From Carposina sasakii (Eukaryota > Arthropoda > Insecta > Lepidoptera > Carposinidae): a stretch of 64,000 nucleotides of DNA. Below are positions 43,080-55,800 of the stretch, in pieces. Under the pieces are notes generated by a model. The model saw only the letters and a program-made list of their open reading frames with translations. It was not told where the DNA came from and made no database searches. Each line of letters opens with the position of its first letter. The stretch's first letter is position 1. The stretch covers positions 9,300,001 through 9,364,000 of the forward strand of contig CP053169.1 of the NCBI GenBank assembly GCA_014607495.2. Direction: 5' to 3'. Position numbers and translations under genes: made by a program.

Positions 43080-45130
43080 TTCATACAGCCTAACCTTTGT
43101 TGTTAACAGTGAAAGGCTAAAAAATATTCCTAGATTGAGTAGATATAAAATTGATGTTTCTACAATCTCAGTTTTTTTCTTATCCAGCTCATTGTTATTT
43201 TCAGTTTTTGTGTGTGGATATTTATTTACATGCAAATCAAGCATAATTGTTTTCTTTGCGACTTCATAGGGTTTACCAAATACCAGGGATAATAAAATAA
43301 TAGATAATTTAATTCCAAACTTTTATTATGCTTATTTTTAACCATTTAGAAGCACAGTTTTAAATTCCTAAAAACCAACGTAAAATTTATAATGTAGAAA
43401 AAAAGACTAACAAAAGACAGTATTGGTGCATTTTCAAGTGAATATAAATGCAAAAATAAAACACAGAATATTTCGCGAAAAGATTATCAATCCAACAATT
43501 AAAGGACCTAAAAAATATGAAAAAAATGTGTTCCCTTTTACATTTTATTTATAATACTTTTTTTTATCACAAATTAGGTAATTAAACATTTACCTACATT
43601 CCGCTTTAGTTTAAAATATGCACGCTAAATACGCATTCATAGATGACAATACATTTATATTTTTATGCAATCAATAAACCATTATACTAAAAATATAGGT
43701 AAAATTAAATTATTCCATATTCCCAGTAATTCACCACCACCAGTGTGACGAGGGCAGAAAAACATAACGTATAGAAAAACATAATATGTAAAATAAAATC
43801 GCAATCTAGACTTACTATGCATATTCATTTTGCAAAACGACAACATAATTTAATACACATCATAAACCAATGTTAAATGACCCAGTGGCCATACATAATT
43901 CGTCACCAAAGGTAATAACCATGAATTGATACACACTTTACACATATAAGGTGCCTACTAGAATTTTAAGTAGTCACCTACCTACAAGAGGTTAATATCC
44001 GATTTCTAAATACATTTGCCATATTCATATCACAGTTCTTTACAAACATTGTTTAAGTACTTTTGCATGGATTAACGTATATAAAATAAAGAAGTATATT
44101 TCTTGATAAATTGCACTACCCTTATTTCAATGCACCAGGCACAATACAACATCACATTTAACAGGTACTAACACATATTTGATATAATATCTAAAATATT
44201 CAACGCCAAGATCAAATTTTAGCTAGCTAGAAGAGAAAATATAACAATATACATTTTTCGAATACCTATCATATTAACAACCTCTTTTTTATCCAGACAT
44301 GTTGGCAAATTTGCTTATTGTGGCAACACAGAAACGCGGCAAATTTGAACTTAACAACATTACCTTGCTTGCTATTGGTCCATCTTATTTAGACTAGGAA
44401 GCTGACCATTTTATTTCATTTTCAAAACTTTTATACAAAATCTAATAGTTATCTACATAATTAACCCCCAGTTGCACAAAAGAACTTTAACCATAATATC
44501 TACAAGTTTACCCAAATTGACTAAAAAGTACATTCTAACGAGCGTTTCTGCAACTGGCGATATGAAATTTTAATTGACATCCTATATGATTGCCGTAATC
44601 TACTTTAATTGTGATATTCTATTTCCCTGCTTTTATACAGGCTATTAAAAATATTGTGATATTCTATTAGGTTATTAGTGGAATTGTATGTACATATTAT
44701 CTAAAAAAATCTTTAAAGATTCTGATGTTATAATTATATGAGTTACATACATGTAACATATTATTTCTTCTAAAGAATAATTTTATTATTTTATCTACCT
44801 ACTGACTATTTTTACAATATTTTATCTAACTAGTTTTGAGCAAAATAGAACAGAAAGAAATCTAATAAGGAAAGACAATACCACATATAGAGTACAGTAG
44901 GTACCTACATATAGTGGTAAATATTACAGTCTATCTGAAAAAAAAAAACAAAAGCGTTCTCCTTATGGTAACTACACAGACATATATGGTAACTAACGAA
45001 ATGCATTTAAGTACATACTTACTTCAATAAAAGTTTGGTGCATTTCTAAAATTCATTTAGGGCGGCTAGATTGTGGGTTTATTAATTTTATTTTTACAGA
45101 CATACACACTTTTACAAGCTTAGATTATGT
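43080..45130. other. AT-rich low-repeat stretch
   Basis: About 2 kb of noncoding AT-rich DNA without the window's repeat families. It could hold distal 3' UTR of the minus-strand CRAL-TRIO gene (TTTATT at 45078), but the distance from its stop (1.5 kb) makes this uncertain. Confidence 0.3.
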
Positions 45131-45141
45131 TAGAAGACATT

Positions 45142-45292
45142 ATGTCTTGTAACATAATCTAAAATGTCATGTGTTGTTTCTTGTAACATAATCTTAAAAT
45201 GTCATGTGTTGTTTCTTGTAACATAATCTAATTATTGTAAAATAATATTAAAACGTCGTGTGTTATTTCTTGTAACATAATCCGATTCTTGT
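45142..45292 (+). repeat. Minisatellite, ~35-bp unit, about 4 copies
   Basis: Unit CTTGTAACATAATCTAAAAT then GTCATGTGTTGTTT. Two close copies are followed by two diverged ones with inserted AT-rich bases (spacing about 35, 35, then 65). Confidence 0.8.
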
Positions 45293-45482
45293 GTTGCTGA
45301 GCTAAATTGGCGCTTAAGCGTTTTTAGCACGGACGATATTTGATTAGGTGAGCATTTTTGCAGGTGGGTTAAAAATAACAAAATAGCCTGAATTCGCAGA
45401 TATCAGAAATCTTGGATAGGCACTACGTGCAAACGTATATTAAACATTACTATAAACAAGGTACATTAATTATACTCGTAGC

Positions 45483-45956
45483 CACTGGCGGCTCCTGGAT
45501 TTTTCTATGGGAGTTCACTGTGCAACGTCTCATATTAAAAATTCAGATGACCTAATGAAACACATTAAAGACAACCATATCGCGTTCTAATTCGGACTAA
45601 GCGACATCTAGTGGCCGCATACGCGAATTAATGTGAGCGGCGCTCCAGATAAGGCTAATTTTTCATACGAAATCTTCTGTTTCACGCGCCGGCCTATGTC
45701 GGTATGTCTCTTTCGCACTCATTGAATACAGTACTAGGAATCGTACCAAATTTCGTTTCATTGGAGCACGATCGCTAGCGCTCCTCTTGATACATAAGAT
45801 TACAACTTACTTGAGACGAACGCGTAGACACTATTGTATACTTAAACATAGTACAATTGAAAGATAGTTATAAATATAGAGAAATATAGATTGCCTATGT
45901 AATCTTCGTGGGTGGGAGTGCACTGCACAAGCGCTCCTTAGGACGAGCCGCCAGTG
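45483..45956. mobile_element. hAT-type MITE with perfect 8-bp TSD
   Basis: Left CACTGGCGGCTCCTGG, right CGAGCCGCCAGTG; inner pairs GTGCAACG / CACTGCAC. Flanks CTCGTAGC (45475-45482) and CTCGTAGC (45957-45964) are identical. 474 bp, no open frame of note. The 8-bp duplication identifies hAT. Confidence 0.88.
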
Positions 45957-46629
45957 CTCGTAGCTACCCATGTGAGATAACAGGAGACTTTGCCGCTAAA
46001 TTAAATATACAACTGATATGCATGTCGAAGGCATATACATAGTACATATAACACGCCGTATCACAAAACGGCTAGGCATTTCTAATAATATGAACAACAC
46101 AAGTATTTAAGCACATAAACTGCTCGAAGCCAACCCCATACTGAGTCTAGTAGTTACCCCCTTGCATGACCTTCGGACAAGACCTGTTTAAAATTTACAA
46201 GCCATTTTATAATATGGGATGTTATACAATACACCTTTGACATACCACCTGAGCCTTGCAAGGTACACCCTTCGTTAACCCTCGGATCTGGTTTGGCTTC
46301 GCGACTATACTTGCCTGTGACCGCGATCATGAGTGATTCGGGGGTCAGCGGAAGGTGGTGGTTAACACCAGTTGTTAACTTGAGTTTCGAAATGCGATTA
46401 AGTTTAGTTTCGAAATATGCCTAAAATATCATTCAAGCCAATTGAATTGCCAATTTTCACATTATTTCTATCTGTCCCCCTGTGACAGGAAGGGAAGAAA
46501 ATTTTAGCTGTCCCCCAATCTATATGAATACAGAGTGACAGATCAAACTTTAATCCGAACTGTACCCCTAAAGGAACAAACAGAGGGATAGATCGGAATA
46601 ATCAACCTCCTACCTCCTCAAATAACCAC

Positions 46630-46878
46630 CTAATCAATTTCCAGGTTCTTGAAAGCTTTATTCATGGCTTTCTCTCTCTTCTTGTCTGGCAGCGCATTGA
46701 TTCTCTGCTCCTCTTCAGCCTTAAAGTACGGCGCGTACAATTGCAACTGCTGCATGCATTTCTTGTGCAGCGTTTGGGTGTCGGGTAGGGAGCCACCGTA
46801 ATCTGGCGGTAGTGCTGACCGCGGTATAACGGTCTCGTAGAACTCTGTTAGATCTTCGTTTTTGGAGTGGAATTTGAG
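46630..46878 (-). CDS. CRAL-TRIO gene, last exon
   Basis: Acceptor GTCAATTTTCAG on the minus strand, phase 0. Encodes LKFHSKNEDLTEFYETVIPR, PPDYGG, then a helical charged tail (KAEEEQRINALPDKKREKAM) and NLEID before TAG at 46632-46630. An upstream in-frame ATG at 46962 lies in intron/LINE sequence and is not used. Confidence 0.9.
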   Translation of the reverse strand, partial: LKFHSKNEDLTEFYETVIPRSALPPDYGGSLPDTQTLHKKCMQQLQLYAPYFKAEEEQRINALPDKKREKAMNKAFKNLEID

Positions 46879-49800
46879 CTGAAAATTGACATATATTTGG
46901 GTTAGAATAGTACTGCACATCGGCCTATTGCAGTCAACCACTAGCCATAAGGCTACAGCCACAGGTTTTGCCCATAGTCACCACGCTGGGCAGGGGTGTT
47001 GGTGACCGCAGTGTGATTTTCAGACTATGTTGTCAACACGGATCTCTTACCATATCGACGGGCAGACATGGGGTGGTGATATTTCTGCTCTATAGACTCC
47101 ATACGGTATATTAGGTATAATTAAATAATAAGTATTGAATTGTATCAGGCGTCACTATTCGGAAGTTCAAATCTCTAAATTCGTAGATGAGTTCGGTAGA
47201 TAGAACTAACATGGAAAACTAATCCTGATGATGCCACGGGTGTTGGCGAAACATATGTCGATTAAAATTTTAATTGGTTTTCGGATTAGCAGCTATGTAT
47301 TTATGGTTGCATGCTAGGTGCTTGGATCTGGCTTCTCGTTGCGACTGTAGTATCTTGTGTTCGTGATCATGAGTCGGCAGATCCGAGGGTCAGCGGTGGG
47401 TATAGGACCCGGTAGTGGGCGATCCCTCAATAGTAAATAATAAGTATCCCGCGCTTATCGTCTTAAGGTGGGTTCCCACGGTGCGTGATTTCGCGGACGG
47501 ACGCGGACGCGCCGACGGCTACGGACGGACGCGCACCTCGGACGCGACTATGTTACCACGGAGGCTCCGTTTCCCACGATCCGTGGTGCAGCGCGTCCGT
47601 CCGTAATATCACGCACAGTGGGAACCCACCTTAAGGAATCCAGGAGCGTTCTCTCAGGAAACGAGCTAGCAACTTGTCAATGATAATTAATGTGGCTGTA
47701 GGAGTTCCTCCGCGATACCGCAGTTCTTGCCACCTCATTTTATATGTAAGTATGTAGGGTACTACGAGTATGGCCGGACATTTGGGTAAAATGTCGAATC
47801 TTTCTCACGGCACTCGGTCGTTTGCAAAACAGCTTTAACTATACGGATGCCTGGCAACCCTATACAGGTGTTTTTTCATTGCCACCCTTATCGAAGGGTG
47901 CGTACTCTATACATCAAATAAAGAAAGTTTATGCCAAAAAAATGCTGGGAAACTATGTAAATTTTTTGTTTTTTTTTTAAATTACTTGATCGGACGAAAT
48001 TTATAGTGTCCAGTGTTTATGCTAGTTTTTTCATAGACAGATATTAATTATTTCTCGTGAAAAAATCTTGCTACACGCGTCAATGTGCAGTTATGCAGCA
48101 AAACGCAGTCTATTTACTCAACTTTGGACCCTAATATTTTGGAAACCAGACACTTCCCAAGTATGCTTCCATGGAGAAAAATTATCGTGATGATGAGGAG
48201 ATTCCGTAGTTTTCGGGAACGTTGACAACCAAAAATCACCTGTATATATGTCTAACTATCTAAATTATGCAATGGTAAATATCTAAAGTAATGGACACAA
48301 AAATATTATAAAATTATTAATAAAGAAAATGGAAAAAATTCTTCACCCGAGTGGGAATCGAACCCACGACCGCTGCAAACCGTGCCAGACCGCTATAACC
48401 ACTAAACCACCGGGTCAATTACTCGGATGACGAATTTTACCATCTCTTTTCTAAATTACATATTGGCAACGTTATTCTTCATCCCGATAGCTATACACTA
48501 GCCAATCTCGGCAAACAAAGCTGAATCCCTCAGCACAAAATTTATTAAAGATAAAAAATAATGCCTGTCCTTGCACGCATTTGCAGCAATGTAACAAAAC
48601 ATAAGTAGGGTAATGATATGACGAAATTCGTCATGCCAAGCAAATTCGTCATGCCAAGCAAATTCGCACACGCATGCGTTCTTAGGTCACAGCCCCGACC
48701 TATGAACTCTGTCTTACAATTATTTTTAACTTAACATTACCTTCACTACAATAATATACACTAATATTATAAAGAGGAAAACTTTGTTTGTTTGGTTGTA
48801 ATGAATAGGCTCAAAAACTATTTCAAAAATTCTCTCACCGTTAGAATCCTTATTGGACCTGGATGAACATAGGCTATAAGAATTTCCCGATATTCCCACG
48901 GGAAAGCGACAACGGGAATATATTTTTTACGAAAACCGCTATACATATGAAGCTGAAATCGGGCATATATGTTCATTGGGGACAGCGAGGGAGGACTAAA
49001 AACATAAATTCCCACGGGAAGGGGACAAACGGGAATTCATAGTTTTTACGAAAACCGCTATACATATGAAGCTGAAATCGGGCATAATGTTCATTGGGGA
49101 CAGCGATAAAAACGGATTTCCCGAAATTCCCACGGGAAGGGGACAAACGGGAATTCATAGTTTTTACGAAAACCGCTATACATATGAAGCTGAAATTGGG
49201 CCATTAGGGACTGCGAGGAAACACTAGAACGGATTTCCCGAAATTCCCACGGGAAGGAGACCAACGGGAATTATTTATTTTTTACGAAAACGGTTAAACA
49301 TGTGAATCTTTGAGCATATAATTTGGGACCCCGAGGAAGCACTGGGAACGGATTTGAAATTCCCACGGGAAGGGGACAAACGTTTAATTTTTTACGACTA
49401 ACATATAGGCTACTACACTTAACATATAGGCTACATTTTTTCTGTAGTCCACGCGGACGGAGTCGCGGGCGTCCACTAGTGTAATATATTATCTTTTATC
49501 ACAGTATGTATTACATCATATCTACATTAGCTACATCATGCAGCGGTGATAGCCCAGTGGTTAAGACGTGCGCTTTCCAAGCGAGGGCCGTAAGTTCGAT
49601 CCCAGTCACGGGCCTGTACCAAATTTATTTCATGTACTGATTTTCCTGAAAATTGTCACTTAGCTATACCCGAGAAGGGTTGGCGTCAGGCAGGTAGCCG
49701 GTCGTTAAACAAACGCCAATACTTTGCCAATATGAACTTCGAAAGAAACCATATTGCGCTGACCCCATTTATAATGGGACCATCATCATCATTATTTCAG

Positions 49801-52800
49801 CCCTGGGAAGTCCACTGCTGGACATAGGCCTCCCCCAACAACCTCCATACCGACCGGTCGGAATGGGATAAGGGCAGGAATATGACGATTACATCAGCTG
49901 CATCTCCTTCCTTGCATGTTGCAAGAGTCAACTAAGGAACTTCATCAACTCTCCCCGCTATGCTATGCGTGGCTGTGGGATGTCTTTTAGTTCTGTCTTA
50001 ATATTTGAATCAGTCTATCCAGAGTGTTTATCCGCGTGGTGCCGGCAGAGTAGAGTTTGTACCACCTCTACCTAACCGTGGGTATCGTACGAGGCGATTG
50101 AGACAACATAGTCCGAAAATCACACTGCGGTCACCAACCCGCCTGCCCAGCGTGGTGACCATGGGCAGAACCCCCCCGTGGCAGTATCCTTGTGGCGTGC
50201 CCTAGGGGAGGCCTACGTCCAGTGGTCTGCAATAGATGCTGATGATGATGATCTAGAGTGTAAGTGACAGTATCCGTACATAATTATACCTACACATTGC
50301 TGTTTTCCCGAAATGGAGGAGCCAGAAGTACAGGATCATAAGGGAGATCTCACAGAGCTGAGATAATGCGCCCAAGTTCCTTACTCGACTCTTACATGCA
50401 CGGAAGGAGATGCTGATGTATTCTAGTGAAGCACGGAAACCTATGACACGTTTCACTGCATATTTATACTATACAGGATGATTTTTGGTCGTCAACGTTC
50501 CCGAAAACTACGGAATCTCCTCATCATCACGATCATTTTTCTCCATGGAAGCATACCTGGGAAGTGTCTGGTTTCCAAAATATTAGGGTCCAAAGTTGAG
50601 TAAATAGACTGCGTTTTTCTGCATAAATGCACATAGACGCGCGTAGCAGGATTTTTTCACGAAAAATAATTAATATCTGTCTATAAAAAAACTAACATAA
50701 ACACTATAAATTTCGCACGATCAAGGAATTTAATTTTTTTTTTTTTTTTTAATTTTTTTCCCGGCATTTTTTTTGGCATAAACTTACTTTATTTCATGTA
50801 TAGAATACGTACCCTTCGTTAAAGGTGGCCACAAAAAAACATCCTGTAGGTATATCTAATAGGTATATGGCTCGTTGTAGGTATTTCGGTGGTTAAGGTG
50901 TTTATTCTCACTTCATCAGCACAGTCTAAAGGTCAAGCAGATGAAAACCGGTCGGCTTTTTATGTATTTACAATGTCAAACTATATTTATACTCAACGGT
51001 ACTTGACCTGTAGTTTGACCGGGCAATAAATAGGTAAGTATATGTTACTAGTGGACGCTCGCGGCTCCGTCCGCGTGGACTGCAGAGAAAACAAAATGTC
51101 GAAATTATCCGAAATAAAAAAAATTTCCTAGGATAAAAAGTAGTCTATGTGTTATTCTGATATGTAAGCTATATGATTGTGAAGTTTCATCAAAATCCCT
51201 AGATAGGGCGGTGCCACCGGTACAGGGCGTAGACTCTTGGGAGCGCAACAATGCTTAAACAGGGCAAGACTAAATAGGGCACATCGATTCCGGCAGTCAC
51301 ACTTAAACATAAACCTAATCTTAGTCAGGTTTATCCCTCTCCGTTCTTAACATAAATGGCTGAGAGAGAAAGGGACAGGTTATAAGTGTGACAGTCAGAA
51401 TCATGAAAAATGTGTAAAAGAGGAGGTGGGACTATGAACTGAGTCGTGTGGCAATCGTGAGGGCATGACGTCATGGATAGGGGCGGAGCTTCAGCGCCAG
51501 TGTAACGCAGTAGCTGTAACCACACGCTTGTGCTCCGAAATGTAACCGTATTAAAATTACAAAGACACTAGCGCCTTTATCAGGGTACTTTTTTTACTAA
51601 AACATAGTATAATATTGCCATCTAGTGATGAATAATTGCACTAGTAAAACAAGCTTGAACCATATTGATAATGAGCAAGTAGTTTGACTAGTCACAAGGT
51701 GGTTTCTATGTAAATTGGCAGGGCTACAGTGTTCAATGCTCCCCTCGTCCCATACTTCACCCCCGCTCCGCGGCACACTCTTTTTGTATGAAAATATACT
51801 TAGCCGCTACTCCTCTTTTATTTCTTCTCCATGGTCAGAATCGACTATACTATAACGCCCGTTAGATACATCATTCACTACCTTTTTGTAGTAACACAGA
51901 GAATATTGTTGTAATAAGTAGGTATAGAGTTTTAAAATAAGGACTCTCAGATGTAGTAGGTACCTACTTTAAAATTCTTCTCGTAAACATACATACATAC
52001 CATATCAAAGAACTTCTTTTCCATGAACGGGCGTATCAACAGAATGAGCTTGTCGACGATAGGCTCAGAATTGAGAACGTGGATGGCCTTCATCCTCACC
52101 GGAAGGGCCTCTTGGATGAACTGGAAGAACTTACGAAGGGATCTGAAACATTTGTTCTTCTATTTTATATAAACCTTTTTGTAGAAATACTATATTTTAT
52201 AGGTTCTTTTCTTGGCTTGTCGGAAGAGATCTCTTGTGATAATCTTGCCATTGTACATCTCTTCTTTTATCCGGTAATTTATATTTTTTGTGTGTGCAAT
52301 AATGAATAAGAATAGGTCCCCTGATTACGTAAAAGCAAAAACAAAACCGAAGCAGCGCGATCGCGATAATTGAGTGTGTAAGTGCGCGGGGCGAGGTGCA
52401 GGCGCGGGAGGACGCCGAGCGCTCGTGCGTGCGCGCACACGCTCTCAATTATTTGCTTTGCTATTGCTTTTACGTAATCAGGGGAAGGTTCTTTAGTCGG
52501 GGCTATATTATAGCAATTTTGCATAGCATACCACCCCTTCTCTAGCATGGACTAACCACCGCAAAGATTCGCCGCGACTTGTATAGTATCAATTAATGAT
52601 CGAATTATCGATGACCAGATGGTATGATCGATCATGAACATATAAAGAATAACGGACAGAGTGTTGTCAATACACTGAGTGAAGCATTCATAGTAAGCTC
52701 GGTAACGATATTCCATGGAGTAGGTATGTGTATTTACACGTGATCCTGGATAACTTATCCACCAACACATACAAACCATAGTAAGCTCGGCGCCTACTAG

Positions 52801-55800
52801 AAAATACGCAAACATGCGCAACGCGCCGCCATTACGGTGCTTCACTCTGTGCATTGACAGCATTACGTCCGTTGTTCTTCATACGTTCATGGGTATGATT
52901 AGTAGAATTTAGTAGACCAATTCTACCATGTTTGTAGTTTTCCCTATGGATAGAGATTTTTCCTAGCTCGAAACATTAACATAGATATGGATGAAATATG
53001 ATTACAATGATAATACTTGCACGTCTTTTACCTTTGTTTTTCCTTTTGAAAGCTAAAACACATAACATTAATTTAAAATTGAATTAAAAGTATAAATACA
53101 TATATAAAAACTAAATTACAACAACAAACACTTAATATGGAAAAAGACGGCAAACCAACGATTTAAAAGATTACATAGGTAAATAACACCGTGATAGTCT
53201 AAGATTAGTTGTGAATTTTGAAAAATCCTACCTTAGTGGATACTTTTGTCATAAGAGAAATACGTGTGCGAAATTTTAGGTTTCTAGTCCTAGGGGCCTG
53301 TGCGTGATACACTATGGTGATACATCAGTCAATCATCTTTGCCTTTTATATTAATTACTAGTGGACGCCCGCGACTCCGTCCGCGTGTACTACAAAAAAA
53401 AAACAAATTGTCGAAATTATACCGGATAAAAACATTTTCCCGGGATAAAAATATTTCGGAAAACTGCATCGAAATCGGTTCAGCCGTTTCTGAGATTAGC
53501 GTGCACAAACGCACAGACAAACAGACAAAAATTTCAAAAAATCATTGTTTTGGGTACTAACTATTGCGTTGATAAAGGTCTCCTATAATATTTTTTCTCA
53601 TATATCTTCGATGTACAGACAGCGCCCCGTTACATTTTTATTATATGTATAGATAGATTAGGTACTCCGAGGTGTATAATGAAATTTTGTTTGAAAAAGT
53701 CTACGTATATGACAGAGTAACATGCTCGGTTAGTCCGACATCATTTAGAGTTGAAATAGAGAATCATAAAAAGAGATTGTAAGATTCGTCATCCGAGTTA
53801 ATTGACCCGATAGCTCAGTTGGTTAGAGCGAAAGCACGGTTCGCGACAGGTCGTGGGTTCGAGTTCACTCGGGTGAAGAATTTTTTCATTTTCTTTATTA
53901 ATAATTTTACCCATTAATTTAGCAGGTTTCCATGTGGTTCTATCGGCCCTTGGTGCTCCGCCTACCCCGTAAGGGATAAAGGCGTGACTGTATGTATATA
54001 AAGAATTTTATCTATCTATCTAATAGCGTTGCATTTTACAAAATAATTTCTGGTCGATTGATTAATGCTCGCCCTTGTATAACGTCAATGTAAGGGTGGG
54101 GAGAGAATTTCAAGTATGTCAAAAAAAATAAATCCAAAAATTATTTCTGTTCGTCCGAAGCACATCAGTAGTTTTAACAATAATAATAATTATAGAAACC
54201 GTCAGCTGTGAAGAAAATGGCGGGTTGTAGGTCAGCAGGTTATATATACCTATATTAAAAATAATTATTTTCATTTCATTTCCGGTCGAGAAGTGGTTAT
54301 TCTTTACTATAAAAATGATAAAAAAAAGCATGTAGGTTCTCAGCAAGGGGATCGGCCGAGCAGGTTGGTGCTCCGCCTACCCCTATCGATAGATCTGCTG
54401 AGGCTTTTTTTTATCATTTTTATAGCATAAAGCGTATCAGTTTCATTCGACCGGAAATGAAATGAAAATAATTATTTTTAATATAGGTATATATAACCTG
54501 CTGAATTTTCTTCATGACGGTTTCTATCTATCTTTTCGGACGAACAGAAATAATTTTTGGATTTTTTTTTTGACATTCTCTCCCACTCGCCCCACCCTGA
54601 AGCTCAATTCAATTGATGTCCTCATCTAAACTATCAATTGCACTTCGATCGGCCTAAAATCACCATCAAAAATGCAACGCTACCTCCCGGACCTAGTTAT
54701 TTGATGACCTCTCTAAGTTTCCTGAAGTAACACATAAATAGACTATTATTGCCATTTTAATGTGTCTATTTTAGACCTCAAACGATGTTAAGGACACAAA
54801 CATCATCCACTGGGTATTTATAATTATCTATATCAACTAGGTACTGCAGAACCTGTTTGTACCTACGTCAACCTCCAACGAATCGAGTAAAGGTCCTTAT
54901 TAATATACCTTACATAGTCACTATCGAAATCGCACGAAGTTCCATCAAAACAAGTCATAATTAATATTGAAGTACAGACAGACGTCATAGCTTTACTTCG
55001 TCATATAATAGTGACTTTTGTATGGAAAAGTATAAGGTTTTTTTTTCAGTTATAGAAGAGTTGACTAAGGTAGGTCGTTCTCTGAGGCGATGAGCTAGTA
55101 ATTTGATACTGATCTGTTGGATGACTAAACGTAGCTATGTGATCTCATCAGTGATATTGCATATCTAGTTTTGCCTATGCCTGTTTAAAACCATTATGGT
55201 ATAACCTATGTACATGTAAAATTTAATATCAATAAGGCAATAGGCAGGATGTCTGTCGAATGCACCCAGAAAGGTTGTGAAAGGTTGCCACCACCCAGTG
55301 AGGGCCTGAAGACGTACAGTGTAGCAAAGGTAGGCCAAAGAAGACATATCACGAGTATCTGAACAGATACCAGCCATAACGGCAGGAGAAGGCGAAGGAT
55401 CGCGAAGCCTAAGAGTGAGGAGACCTTTGCCCGGCAGTGGGAGAGACAGGAATATGTACAAAAAAAAACAATACTTACGAGAGACCAACCCTGGTGAGGT
55501 GCCCTAACCTGACGCCTCCCATGTCGAAGAGGAAGATGAAGCCCTTGGCTGGACCTCTCTTGTTCAAGCATGCATCTGAAAGGAAGACATTCGTATAATA
55601 CCTCTACACATGTGTATGCATTTGGATATATATGTTAGTATACTAGCAACCCGCCCGGGCTTCGTGCGGTTGCAGTGATGATACTATACAAATAAACCTT
55701 GAATCTTGAATCACCCTATCTATTAAAAAACCGCACCAAAATCCGTTGCGTAGTTTAAAAGATCTAAGCATACATAGGGACAGACAACGGAAAGCGACTT

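Noticed and set aside
46879..46962. Upstream ATG at 46962 as start of the last CRAL-TRIO frame
   Set aside because: The residues before LKFHS come from intron and LINE-B sequence. The TTTTCAG acceptor at 46879 and the phase of the preceding exon show that this is an internal exon.
48870..49395. CRISPR-like array
   Set aside because: Units of about 117 bp repeat over their full length with no unique spacers. It is a minisatellite in an insect genome.
49548..49625. A genuine tRNA gene
   Set aside because: A-box- and B-box-like motifs exist, but acceptor and anticodon stems do not pair properly and a SINE body follows.
53803..53880. A genuine tRNA gene at the GACCCGATAGCTCAGTTGG head
   Set aside because: The D-arm is good, but the anticodon arm is irregular and the sequence is shared, with its AT-rich tail, by the repeat at 48290.
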